Assembly: GCA_032690845.1 (NCBI GenBank)
Contig: CM064422.1
Span: 2,480,001-2,544,000, forward strand
Origin: Eleusine coracana subsp. coracana
Taxonomy: Eukaryota; Streptophyta; Magnoliopsida; Poales; Poaceae
DNA: 64,000 nt
Reading direction: 5' to 3'
The first letter of the stretch is position 1, and the number at the start of each line of letters is the position of its first letter. Shown here piece by piece: positions 1 to 10,559 of this stretch. A program made the position numbers and the translations under genes. The notes under the pieces were generated by a model. That model saw only the letters and a program-made list of their open reading frames with translations, searched no databases and was not told the DNA's origin.

Positions 1-79
1 TGACTATTGTCTATTGATTTTGACTAATCTCTACACTCTTATAAATTAGGTGTGGTCGTCTACGGCCAAAGTTTTTGGT

Positions 80-259
80 GTCGGCTCTCTTTTATAAGCT
101 TCTAAAATTTATTCCGTACGTGAGTGTGAGTCCAGTTCAAATTTTGTTTAATTGTCAATGTTAGCTATCCTTTTATATATAAGCTTCTAAAATTTTTTCC
201 GTACGTGAGTGTGAGTCCAATTCAAATTGTGTTTAGTTCTCAGTGCAAGCCAATAGCTA
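80..259. repeat. Tandem duplication of an ~88 bp unit
   Basis: Two adjacent copies share the core TCCGTACGTGAGTGTGAGTC, near 114 and near 198, with matching flanks (AAGCTTCTAAAATT before, TTCAAATT after). They differ by a few substitutions and small indels. No coding sequence is visible in or near it. Confidence 0.8.
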
Positions 260-1770
260 TATTCATGAGACTCACGCCGCGGCCGTCGGTACCGGTCTCT
301 CCACATCCTCCCTCTTGCTCCCTCTCGCCATCCATGGCTTGCAGCATGATTCCGTTGGATACCACATGTGTTTTTGTGTCCACGTCTGTAATTAGAAGGT
401 TCTGAGATTGATCACGGTCTCAGATGTCCAGGGAAAAAAATTATGTAGGAGTCATGTATCAAAACGAGTAAGCCCTCCATCGCTTCAGTCGAGCGAGCCA
501 ACATATCGACCCAGCGCGAGCTAAAAAGCTTGACTTCCCCGATCTATTGAGCCGCTCGATGGTCAAGGCGATCCGACGATCCCCCTGCTCCTCCTTTCCG
601 GCCTCGGAGGAGCGATCAAACAATCAAACCAATCATCAATTTAAGTCAACATATTCAGAGATAGCAAGGCATCCAAAGCAGCCTCGTGCTCAGTTATGTT
701 GACAGCTGGAACTACAAATAGGGCATGAACTCAATGCTGCCGCCGACGGCAAACTCTACATTGAGCATGGATCTCTGAAAAAAAAATTATGACAACGTTG
801 GTGGTTTTGTTCTTGGCAAAGTTAGATGACAGCAAATTCTTCATCTTCTACCGGACGGCAATTCTTCATGCCTCAATGGTCGCCAGGAGAAGACTGTCAT
901 TTCCTACCAAATAATTTACTAATTCACCTCTAACGTCTTGCCTTGGCTCAATTACAACAGGCGCATACCTCTTTTTGTTTTCTAATTCTTAGCTGCCTTC
1001 TTCTTCCTGTACAGGAATCGATCGACATCTCTGGCTGCCGAACAAAAATAGAACACAATGGCGACATCACCATGTGTATGTCTATGAGAGTTTACTGCCA
1101 CATATATTCCTGTACATGCATTCCACAGACCACACACCATATTGAATTATGGATATTTTGCACATATTTATTCTAATTACTTTTTTTTATATTATATATA
1201 AAATACGTGGTAACGCACGAATACTTTGCTAGTCAAATCAGAAATCGTATGGATCACAAAATTCGAACAAATATTCTACAAGCGGACGCTAGAAAACAAA
1301 AAGTATGATAAAAAAATTAAAAAAAATAGCAATGTACGGATCAGGGAACCCAAATCCGGCCTTAAAACGTCAACATTCAGCCTAGCGCAGCGCACCAACC
1401 CTGGCTAGCACCGCCATGAGCACGGAATATTGCATATATACCGCCGCATAGCAAAGGGTTGGGGAGACAGTGAGTGAATTCCGAGTGAGGTACTCACAGG
1501 TCGAGGCTCCAACGGCAGCCTCCATTGGGTGGCACCGCGGCGGTGCTTCCCGGTGACGGAAGAAGGTGACACCGATGGCAGCCTCCACCGGGTGGCATCG
1601 CCGAAGGAGGAGGTGATGTCGGCCATGTCGTTTGTCCGTGGTGAAACACGGCAGGGGAAGAAGAAGAGCTGTGTTGGAAAGGCGGATGCAGCGGCGGCGG
1701 CGGCGAGGCGGCGACGTTCTTGGGTTGGGTTGGGGCGGTTGCTCGGCTTTTATAGCCGAATGGGCGAAGG
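260..1770. other. No supported gene; intergenic
   Basis: Short open frames are scattered on both strands with no family resemblance. On the minus strand at about 1405-1640 a GC-rich stretch has an internally repeated GCCACCCRRTGGAGGCTGCC-like motif and could be the start of a lost exon, but nothing supports a gene there. Confidence 0.5.
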
Positions 1771-2157
1771 CGGTGACCTGGCGTGACAAGTGGCGGGCGG
1801 GCTGAGGGCTCTGGAATGAGTGCAGAGGTGGGGAGCCAACGTTCCGTCGCGAGGGAAGAGACTGACGAGCGTGTGGCCAACCGCAGCAAGCCACGGGCTG
1901 GCATGGCGTCTCTCTCTCTCTCTCTCTGGGATTCCCCATTTACGCTGAGACAAATGGCCCGTTTGGATTTCGAATTCAACTCGGGGCTGTTCCGGTGTGG
2001 GTTACCGCTCTGACTTCTCCGCTTGGATCATTGGTGGTTGATTGGGTTCAGTCCCAACACCGCGCGCTTCACAGCTTAGACTCGACGGTGTTTTGGGACG
2101 GAATGAGACAGACAATTTCAAAACGGAGGCTCCTAAACCGCAGCAGAAAGAGGATAT

Positions 2158-2584
2158 AGGGTGTGTTTATTTCTACCCCTCTGATTTTTAGATCTGTCTC
2201 ATTGAATATTGTGATACTAATTAAGAGTCACATCAATCATTAAAATACTATATATAATTATTATATATATATTAAATATAAAATTAATTACAGAGTTGAA
2301 TGTACATCAGCGTGACAAATTCATTAAGCTTAATTAAGTCATCATTAAGAGATGTTTACTGTAACATCACATTATCTAATTATAACCTAATTAGTCTTAA
2401 TAGATTTGTCTCGCATCACATTATCTAATTATAACCTAATTAGTCTTAATAGATTTGTCTCCTCGTTCCGAGGGAGAGTTATGGACTGAGTTTTGTTAGT
2501 AAACTATATTTAATACTCCTAATTAGTATACAATATTCGATGTGATAGATCTAAAAATCAGAGGGGTGGAAACGAACACACCCT
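2158..2584. mobile_element. MITE with ~37 bp terminal inverted repeats
   Basis: The ends read AGGGTGTGTT...CCCTCTGATTTTTAGATC and the reverse complement, with three mismatches over about 37 bp. The inside is AT-rich with no coding capacity. It contains a direct tandem duplication of 49 bp (2365-2413 and 2414-2462) ending in AATAGATTTGTCTC. A relative sits at 25728-26303. Target duplication is unclear; the class is probably Tourist/PIF-Harbinger-like, by inference only. Confidence 0.7.
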
Positions 2585-2589
2585 TTATA

Positions 2590-2958
2590 GAGTAAATTTC
2601 ACAAAACTACAGGTTTGATATCAGAACTATCATAAAACTACATATTTAAAGAGATATATCACAAAAGTACAGATTTAGTACACCCTTTATCATAAAACTA
2701 TAGATTGAACAAGTGTTATCACAAGACTACATATTTAGTGTATGTGTGAATCACAAAACTACGGATTTTACAAAGTAAAAAACTATAGTTTTGTGATAAA
2801 TTGACTTCTTAAATCTATAGTTTTATGATATATCTTGTTAAATCTGTAGTTTTGTGATGCAAAGTTACACTAAATCTGTAATTTTGTGATACATCTTCTT
2901 AAACATATAGTTTTATGATAATTTTGTTATAAAGCTTGTAATTTTAGAAAATTTACTC
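2590..2958. mobile_element. TA-flanked foldback MITE made of iterated ACAAAACTAC units
   Basis: The ends are GAGTAAATTT and AAATTTACTC, flanked by TA on both sides (2588-2589 and 2959-2960). The left arm repeats variants of ATCACAAAACTACAGATTTA about five times; the right arm carries the same unit inverted (TAAATCTGTAGTTTTGTGAT). The whole element can fold into one long imperfect hairpin. No coding capacity. Confidence 0.75.
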
Positions 2959-3781
2959 TACTTTTATAAGTAAGTAGTAGCTCAATCCTAAATGTCATCG
3001 AATACAACACAGTAAGTTGAACACGGAAAAAGAGACAGTACAATATCTGAAGTTCTGAACCATCCAAAGACAACATTTGCAATATAGTAATGATCAAGAA
3101 GGTGACCCGGTGTGAGTGACAAATGGCGGGCGGGCTCTGGAATGACTGCAAAGGTGGGGAGCCAACATCCCGTCCCGGGGGGAAGAGACTGATGAGCGCG
3201 TGGCCAACCACGGCAAGCCATGGGCTGGCATGGCGTCTCTCTCTCTCTCTCTGGGATTCCCCGTGGGCGCCAAGACAAATGGCCCGCTTGGATTTCGAAT
3301 TCAACCCGAGGTTGTGTTCCGGTGTGGGTTACCGCTCTGCCTTCTCCGCTTTGGATCACTGGTGGTTGATTGGGTTCAGCTCCAAACGCCGCGCGCTCCA
3401 CAGCTTAGACTCAACGGTGTTTTGGGAGGGGACGAGACAGACCAAAACACCGTCGAGTAATAATGCTGCTGTAGCATCGCATGAACAAAAATTCTTGCCA
3501 ACAATTTCAGAACGGAGGCTCCTAAACCGTAGCTGAAAGAGGCTATACTTTAAATAAGTAGTAGCTCAATCCAAAATGTCCATGACTACAATTATACAAC
3601 ACAGTGAGTTGAACACCGAAAAAAGACAGTACAATATCTGAACCATCCAAAGACAACATCTGCAATATATAGTAATGAACAACAAGGTAAAAAAAAAATC
3701 ACACTCAGACACACATCATCATGTTGACAAAAGAATGACACAGGGCAGACTCACGCACGCGACCACAATCGAGTAAATGAT

Positions 3782-5931
3782 CTACTGTAGCATCGCCACG
3801 GACGCGCCTGCCGCCAATGCCACGGCAACAACGGCCCGGAATCCTGAGCGGATGGGGCCGGCGCCATCATTGGCGTCGGGCGCGGGCGCGTTCCTCGTCG
3901 CGTCAGGCGTGCTGTCCGTCGCCGTCGCGGGCGGCGACGCCGAGGCGCCGCTGCTAGGCTCACTGTCGGTCGGGGACGGGGCGGCGGGCTTGGGCGCCGG
4001 CGCCGGCGGCGAGGACTTGGACGCGGCGGCGGGCGCCGGGGAAGGGGCGTCAGAGGAGCGCGGCTTCAGGACGCGGATGTTGACCTTCTGGCCGGCGGCG
4101 CAGTGGCCCGGCACGCCGCAGATGAAGAAGCGGTGACCAGGGCTCTTGATGACGATCTTGTCGTCGCCGGAGGTGTGCGTGGCGATGGGGGTCGAGTTGG
4201 TGCAGCTGTCGTAGTCGGCCTTCTTCACCTCCACCACGTTGTGGATGCTCTTGGGGTACTGGAACTCTGCACAAGCGCAGCCAAAGCAAGCGGGCGACAT
4301 GTTGATCAGTATCAGTAGAATTCGAAACAGAACCAGGGCAAAAATGTGCTCGTTTTGTGAAATCTTTCTAGGCTGAAATGATCACGCAAAGAACTAAAAC
4401 AAAGTGACTAGAATGAAACAAACGTGCAGTTTAAGCTACACGTATCTGTAAAGATGAGCACTTCGTTTGGCAACGATGCAAGTTGGGAACAAACTTGCTT
4501 GTATATTTCGTAGCAGCGCTCTGTCCTTTTCCACACACACAAAAAAAAAGGCCTGTATAGTACTCAAACTGAAAAATGTCGAAGTGCGTCACTTTACAAC
4601 TATTACTGGGTTGGTACAGTATACCGATAGAAGCATGAGGGTTGCAGCCAGATGATAGTGTGTTCATCAAGTACACGGCCCTTTATTCCAACTATAGAAA
4701 AGCATCACTTAATTTTTAATACTGGAATATAGATAGCATACTAGATCATGCACTGCATCACATGACCGTTATGAACCGTTTAACTTGAATTTCAGCTAAG
4801 CAACATCAATATTATAAGAATGGAGGTAATATTTGTTTGTGCTAAAAAGTTCAGGTGTGTAGTGATTGATATAACTTTTAATAAGCACCAGTCATATCAT
4901 GTCTCCCAATTCTTATTGGCTGGCTTTACTGAGATTCAAATCTTCAGTTATTTCAGTTAATACTGTACACACAATCTGTGCATGAGACCTGCGTGAATGG
5001 CCTTTAAGGCAGCATAAAGAGCTGCAGATATGTTGATGGCAACGTGCAGTAAAAAAAACGAAGAGGCCGTAAAAAGAACTGTTATTACCCCCATGATTCC
5101 GTTGTTAACAGCATGGCTAAAGCTAGACACTTCATCTTGACGCAAGGTAAAAGAGAAGGACGCGTTGTAAAAGTACAGTACTGACGGTGACAAGTGCTTG
5201 GAATTCATCTTTGAACCAGTGAGGAAAGGTAGGAACAGATGGTGTCTTCTCAATGTATTACTTATCCGTTGAACACATGTTCCTAGCTTCAAACAAACTA
5301 CACAAAAGTAAGGGACTTGCTAATTTTCAGCTGACTGAAAGTTGGGGAAACTTTCAGTCACTTTCTTAAGCTATTAGATCTAGATCCAATAGTTTATAAT
5401 TATTATATAAATAATCTTATAAAAGAAAAATTAAAATATAAAGTAACAATTGACTGAAAGCTTTCAGCTGATTGAAAATTAGGAAATATGCAAAAGTAAC
5501 TACGGCATTTTGTAGTGAACTGCAGCAAAACTGAAAAGAAGGAAATGCACAGCAATAACTAACAGTGGATCTACTGCTGGTACGAAGCTATAAAATTGGC
5601 TGAAGTAGCTATCCCTTACGTAAAGTCAACAAACATTATGCCTCGCCAAATTTTGCCCACTATTATTTTTCGAAATCATCATGCTAATGGCCCATAAGAT
5701 CTGTCTGAAACTCTGAATTGTACATAAATGTGGAAGGATAAGAGTGCCAAAGAACTTGCCTATGGTGTCTCCGACATGGAAAGTTTTGTTCCCAGCCCAG
5801 TCCCTGTAGTTGGGGTTGCCGAGGATCGTCCACCCGTTGGAGTCGCCGACCTTGTAGACGACCGCCGACGAGGTCGCCGCCATGGCGAGCCCAAGCGTCA
5901 GCACCAGCAAATGCTTCGTGCTCATCGCCAT
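3782..5931 (-). CDS. Phytocyanin (stellacyanin/early nodulin-like), probably GPI-anchored
   Basis: Two exons, 5931-5760 and 4266-3782, give 218 residues. Residues 1-23 form a signal peptide. The phytocyanin domain (about 24-122) has the type-1 copper ligands His66, Cys107, His112 and Gln117; Gln in place of Met is the stellacyanin pattern. Cys79 and Cys113 are placed for the conserved disulphide. A Pro/Ala/Ser-rich arabinogalactan-like linker follows, then a hydrophobic C terminus fitting a GPI signal. The family is extracellular and binds copper or acts at the plasma membrane. The 1,493-bp intron starts with GC (AG|GCAAGT) and holds a MITE at 5312-5490. The donor is fixed by frame: G plus AG restores the conserved Glu-Phe-Gln-Tyr join. 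A minus-strand TATAAAA at 6071-6077 lies about 140 bp upstream of the ATG. Confidence 0.92.
5312..5490 (+). mobile_element. Mutator-type MITE, copy A, inside the phytocyanin intron
   Basis: The element begins GGGACTTGCTAATTTTCAG and ends GCTGATTGAAAATTAGG then AAATATG. It is flanked by an exact 9-bp duplication CAAAAGTAA (5303-5311 and 5491-5499). Related copies lie at 35472-35640 (inverted) and 41858-41997. A 9-bp target duplication is the Mutator signature. Confidence 0.85.
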
Positions 5932-6868
5932 TGCAGCTCCTATCCAAGCTCACGCCCTCTGATCTTGATAGGACGATCGAGAGAAGATGCCAAGAGCAGA
6001 GGAGACGAAAAGAATGTAGGTGTGAGCCTGCTTTGCGTGTGCCTATGCTACGCAGACGGGAGGAGCACGATTTTATAGCGCGTTGGTCACTTTCGGCACT
6101 GACTATTTTGCCCCCGTGTTCGACGGCATGCTCTGTTTTTTTTGTTTTCTCCGCTTGGTGGCAGCAGGTTCTTGTGCTGTTTTAGCTCTTGTTCCTTGAG
6201 TAAAGCAAACTCAAAAGCTGGCCGTGAATCCAAGTCTTGATCATGAGGCTAGCTGTTCGTTCGGTCTCTGCCGCCACTGGAGTGGGCTCTGCTGGTGAGT
6301 TGTAGATCTTTTTCTTTTTGTAGAAGCAAGCAAACAATTGATTTGTAACCATGCAATGCATGAGCTTCTGTTTTGCTCTGTTTGGTTCAAGAATGATGCA
6401 GGTCCTTTTCGTTTCCATTTTCTTTCACGTGTGAATTTAATACAATGCATATGTTTCTATTGACTGAAGTCTGAAGTGACATAATGGAAGTTGTTGGGGC
6501 AGGACAAAATCTAAAACTTTGAGCATCAGGGGCAACATATTCAGAGTTCAACTAAGTGTCCAACTCGAGTTGGCAACACTTGCATGATCGTGGTGCCTAA
6601 ACAGGTGAATTTTGGATGGCTAATCAGGTTAGTGAAAAAAAAGAGAGGAAGATCTGCATATCATTATGGATGGAGGTACTCTCTTACCGATGCAGGGGAT
6701 GTGCCACAGCGTGAAGCACCGGCGAGCTCAAGAATGGGTCTGTTTGCTCTCTCAGCTTTGAAAAAAAAAGGACGCGAGATAAAAAAAAAAGCTCAGGTAA
6801 TGCCCACCAGATCATCTTATTCAGATGAGTGTGACGACCCATGAGTCATGGGCAATTTCTTCATTGCT
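5932..6868. other. Upstream region of the phytocyanin gene; nothing else recognised
   Basis: It holds the phytocyanin 5' leader and promoter (TATAAAA at 6071-6077, minus). The rest, up to the tRNA, has A-rich runs and no convincing coding frame. Confidence 0.5.
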
Positions 6869-6869
6869 T

Positions 6870-6955
6870 TGGGGTGAGAGAGGCTCGAACTCTCGACCTC
6901 AGGATAACTCAAATAGCTATGAGACCTACTCGCTAGCCAACTGCGCCACCACCCC
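6870..6955 (-). tRNA. tRNA-Met (CAU), elongator type, with a 12-nt intron
   Basis: On the minus strand the gene starts GGGGTGGTGGCGCAGTTGG and ends CTCTCTCACCCC plus discriminator A. The acceptor stem pairs 7 bp with one G-U, and the T arm GAGAG-TTCGAGC-CTCTC is perfect. Anticodon CAT is followed by A37 and then a 12-nt intron, as in plant elongator tRNA-Met genes. The D stem reads GCGC against GCGA, so position 10:25 is a G-A mismatch where the usual plant gene has a pair; it may be weakened or a young pseudogene. Confidence 0.9.
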
Positions 6956-7592
6956 TTTGTTTACAGGAAGCATAAATAGTCGTATTAAAACCAAATCTTG
7001 AGCTGCAGCTCACCTTCTTTTTTTCCCTTGCAAAAACATATTTTCATTCAGGGACACGGAGCAACACGCGTGTTGGGGGGCTACAAGCTACAACAACCCC
7101 TAGGCCAATAAACATCAAGTAACCATGGAAATTTGGCCAAGTTTCGTAACCCACCACATATGCTATGTAACAAGGCAGTGTTGTAGTTTGTCCCATTAGC
7201 CATTGTCGAAGAAATATAACAAGAAAAGATCTCTATTCAGTGCAGGGTTAATTCTTCTTCTTCTTCTTCGTCTTCTTCTTCTTCTATACTGTTTTTACAG
7301 AAAGAAAATTTAATCAATAATAGAATATTATTTTTAAATGTGAAAGATGAAAATTGTCATATAGAAAAAACTTTTTTATATGACGAAGATGGAATTCGTT
7401 TTTATTATTAACTGAAAATAGAAAATATAAACGAAGTCTCAGCCAGAGTTTGAAGTACGGAACGTATTCAGAGTTCAATTAGGTGTCCATGCCGGTTTCG
7501 GCGATGTGCAACCGACTACATTGTCGTCACCCCGAAGAAAATCCTCTGCTCCGGGCGTCTCTCGTCCCCTGTCCCGTTAGCAGCGCGTCATC
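6956..7592. other. Spacer with a (TTC)n microsatellite
   Basis: A TTC/GTC tract runs from about 7252 to 7285. The region just upstream of 7593 is presumably the DUF1618 promoter. No gene is visible. Confidence 0.5.
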
Positions 7593-9129
7593 ATGCGATC
7601 CGATGACGCGCCTGCCGCCGCCGACGCGATGAGGACCACGTCCCGGCCCCTGGACTGGCTCATGCTCGACTGCTACCTCCGCCGCTCACGCGTCGACGAT
7701 CCCCGGAACGCCACCGGCTGGGCGTACGAGCTCACCTCCACCGGCGACCGCATCGGCGCCATCCTCCTTCGCTTCGTCCTCCCCACCCGCGGCAGCTACC
7801 AGGAGGAGGAGGAGTTGTTCGTGTACCACGCTGCTCGCCGCCCCGCCGTGCCGTCGCTCACACGGCTCCCCGCGTGCGTGCACGAGCCCTATCTCGTGAG
7901 CCGATCGATCGGGATCCTCTCCTGCCCCGACGAGGACGGTGTTCGTGGCGGCGGAGGAGGAAGAGACTTCGTCGCGGCGCACCTCACGGTGGTCGCGAGA
8001 GACACGGCGTCGCCGTTGACCGGCGAGCTCTGCCGCATGCTCGGCCGTGAGGGCACGTGGCGCGCCACGGAGCGCCTCCCGATCCGCCACGTCGGCGGCG
8101 TTGGCGGCGAGGAGGACGACGAGGAGCTGCTGCGGTGGTGGGCGACCGACGCGGTCGTTCCCGTCGGCGACTCCACCATCTGCTGGGTGGATTACCTGAG
8201 AGGGATCATCTTCTGCGACGACGCGTTGTTCAGCCCTGACGGGCTCCGGTACGTGCCGCTGCCGGTGAACCCGTACGACGGCGACGACGATTACGGGGAG
8301 ATGGGCGGGGGGCGGAACATCCGGCCGTTCCGGACCCTCTGCGTGAGCAACGACGGCGCCGCCATCAGGTTCGTCGACGTCGCATCGTGCACGTTCTGGT
8401 TCTACGGCGCGCCGGACTACTCGCGCCGCATCGCCGCCATCACGTCGTGGACGCTGAGCGGCGACCGGAGGACGTGGGTGGAGGACGGCCGGATCGACGT
8501 GCCTCCCGCGCGTTCTGCCCAGGTTCCCGCTCGTGGACATCCACGATCCCCAAACCGTCTACGTCGCCTTGACCGAGGAGGGATCAGTACGTGCTGACGA
8601 CAAGACGTTCGTCGTCGCGGTTGATATGCGGAGCAAGACGATCGGTGCGTGTGTTCCTTGCCGACGCGTCTTCTACGATTGGCGCGGCGGCGAAGAAGAA
8701 GGTGGTGACGGCACGACGACATCCCGCAACCTCTCCAAAAACGAGCCGTTCCTTCCTTGCGACTTCCCCGAGTATCTGCTGGGCCTCGCTGTGCCTGATG
8801 ACGATGACAGCAGAAGGATGACTCCTCCTCCAAGTACTAGTATTCGTGATGGCGTTTCGTCAAGTGGTCTCCCTGATGGGAAATCGTCTGTCAATGTTAT
8901 CAAGTTTGGCTCTGTTTGTTTTGATGAGATATGTAGCAAGGAGGAGCAAGCGGCTCTTGCTGCTCGGTGCAAGCTGAGTTTTGGAGCTCCAGCACGGCTC
9001 AAGGAAGAAGAGAAGAAGACGACTTCCATGGTTCAGATAGGTACTATGGCCGTGGAGATAAAACGAGATGTACCCGGATTGCTGTCTCGATTTCCCTTGT
9101 ACCAGAAGCCAATTATGAGATTTGGTTAG
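7593..9129 (+). CDS. DUF1618 protein, frameshifted near residue 303
   Basis: The first frame (7593 to about 8499) and a second frame (about 8500-9129) together read as one DUF1618 protein, a large grass family of unknown function often grouped with F-box-like proteins. The first part has the family core Cys-Trp-Val-Asp-Tyr-Leu-Arg-Gly with Leu-Arg-Tyr-Val-Pro-Leu-Pro after it. The second part begins LPRVLPRFPLVDIHDPQTVY, the usual family continuation. The residues normally found between them (around a Leu-Trp-Ala motif) are missing, so a short deletion that shifted the frame is likelier than an intron. Read literally, the upstream frame ends at 8597 after 334 residues with a foreign tail. It is a pseudogene, a truncated allele or an assembly error. 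No intron is needed. It is convergent with psaD. Confidence 0.75.
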
Positions 9130-9506
9130 TTACCCAGGTTGTATTTTGTCCCAAGTTTAATTTGGCATGCAATAATGTGTTTGGGTTAATATCTGCGAGT
9201 CGTTTTGGTGTCACTTTGCAATGTACTGCAAATGTCACCTTGTGATTTTTCTTTATATTTTAGATGATAAATCATGTGACGAAGCAATAATCCTGGTGTC
9301 GGGAGCGCAATAAGAAACGTTAACGGAGCATTGCCAGATGCCCAAATGAACATGTACATATACGAGTTTAATTAATCACACGCACCGCCACCAAAATGAT
9401 CATGAAAGTTTGGTAATAAAATTACACAATATGGATCGTCCACCCCGCAGCACCATCATATCAACCGTTACGCACCCAGCATCTAACACATGTCGGATCT
9501 ATGAAA
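9130..9506. other. Shared 3' space of the DUF1618 gene and psaD
   Basis: The two genes end towards each other here, so this should hold both 3' untranslated regions. No other feature is seen. Confidence 0.5.
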
Positions 9507-10106
9507 TCAGATGTCGAAGACGTTCTTCCCCGTGAACTTGACCTCGATGGGGCTGACGTTCTTGCCGATGTTGCGGAAGTTCTGTCCCACGCCCTGCCTT
9601 CCCGCGTTGACCTTCTCCGGGTAGACGCCGTCCTTGGGGTGGAGGTACTGCACCTCGCCGTTGGGGAAGACGCGGTAGAACTGGTAGTTGATCTTGTACT
9701 TGGACCTGAGCCTGGTGCCGAGCGCGAGGCACTGCTCCTTGCGCGCGAGCTTGAGGAGGTTGGGCCCCTCCCGCATGATGGCGGCGCCGCCCGTGGGCAT
9801 CTCGAACACCTGCTCCTTGGGCGACGTCCACGTGATGACGTAGAACTCCTCCACCTGCGCCTTGCGCAGCAGCCCGCCCGTGCTGCCGCCGAAGATGGGC
9901 GACGGCGTGTTCGGGTCGAGCTGCGGCGGGACGAAACCCTTGGGGGCCTCCTCCGTCGCCGGCTCCTCGGCGGCGGCGGCGCGGAGGGGCGCTGGGCCGC
10001 GGGAGGAGGAAGGGAGGGAGAGCTGCGACGACCGGGGCTTCGCGGGCGACCAGGTCGCCGCCAGGAGGTGGCGCGTCGCGGCGGAGGCTTGCGTCGCCAT
10101 GGCCAT
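9507..10106 (-). CDS. Photosystem I reaction centre subunit II (PsaD), chloroplast precursor
   Basis: Single exon, 199 residues. PsaD is the stromal PSI subunit that docks ferredoxin. An N-terminal Ala/Ser/Arg-rich transit peptide covers about residues 1-45. The mature protein shows the family landmarks: GFVPPQLDPNTPSPIFGGST, then FYVITWTSPKEQVFEMPTGG, the basic KEQCLALGTRLRSKYKI segment, and a C terminus ending GKNVFDI. Length and absence of introns match plant psaD. No TATA box is apparent upstream; a GATAAGG I-box-like motif is at 10247-10253 and a CCAAT motif at 10268-10272, consistent with TATA-less, light-regulated psaD promoters known in other plants. The gene looks intact. Confidence 0.97.
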   Translation of the reverse strand: MAMATQASAATRHLLAATWSPAKPRSSQLSLPSSSRGPAPLRAAAAEEPATEEAPKGFVPPQLDPNTPSPIFGGSTGGLLRKAQVEEFYVITWTSPKEQVFEMPTGGAAIMREGPNLLKLARKEQCLALGTRLRSKYKINYQFYRVFPNGEVQYLHPKDGVYPEKVNAGRQGVGQNFRNIGKNVSPIEVKFTGKNVFDI

Positions 10107-10246
10107 CTATCTGCGAGTCTCTGTGTTTGTGCTGCTTCTTTCTCTCTCTCAGCGAGCGAGATTATTGAGAGGAGGTGGATGATGAGAAGTGGAGGGCGGG
10201 AAGTACACCGCGCCACAGCTAAGAGATGACGGGGTGTTGGGAAGTG

Positions 10247-10272
10247 GATAAGGCGATATGAGGTCGGCCAAT
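10247..10272. promoter_or_regulatory. I-box-like GATAAGG and CCAAT motifs upstream of psaD
   Basis: GATAAGG (10247-10253) and CCAAT (10268-10272) lie 140-170 bp upstream of the psaD start. I-boxes are established light-response elements of photosynthesis genes; activity here is inference. Confidence 0.4.
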
Positions 10273-10559
10273 GGGGAGTGCGGAATTTGATACGACGCGA
10301 CGCCGGGCATCCACACACGTCGCACACGCGCCACACGACGCCGCCACGACGCGGATCAGGGCCGGATCGCACTTTGTTTTTCGCGAACAAGAACCGGACG
10401 ACACACAGCAGCAGGTGGAGCCTGTCAACGATCACCTAGATGGGCCGGCCTATAACGGCCAGCGAAGACAGCTTATTATGGGCTGACTGATTATTATTGG
10501 GCCTCTGACCGCCCAACAGTCCAATGGCCGCTCACCTTATTACTGGTATGGTAGGCTTT

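Larger units (their letters stand above)
1771..3686. repeat. Tandem segmental duplication (block B plus block A) beside the phytocyanin 3' end
   Basis: Block B (1771-2157, again 3099-3550) and block A (about 2961-3103, again 3551-3686) form two tandem B-A units. Both B copies carry a (CT)n tract and the string ATGGCCCGYTTGGATTTCGAATTC. Both A copies carry GTAGTAGCTCAATCC, CAGTACAATATCTGAA and CCATCCAAAGACAACAT. The left unit is split between B and A by the two MITEs at 2158-2584 and 2590-2958; the right unit is uninterrupted and abuts the phytocyanin 3' region. The MITEs therefore arrived after the duplication. Confidence 0.75.

Noticed and set aside
7686..8540. Antisense frame of 284 codons across the DUF1618 gene
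   Set aside because: Shadow of a GC-rich gene; no domain and Arg/Ala-rich.
9461..10435. Long overlapping frames on both strands across psaD (for example 9461-10435 minus in another frame and 9501-10229 plus)
   Set aside because: They are by-products of GC-rich psaD codons; their translations are Arg/Ser or Leu/Val low complexity.
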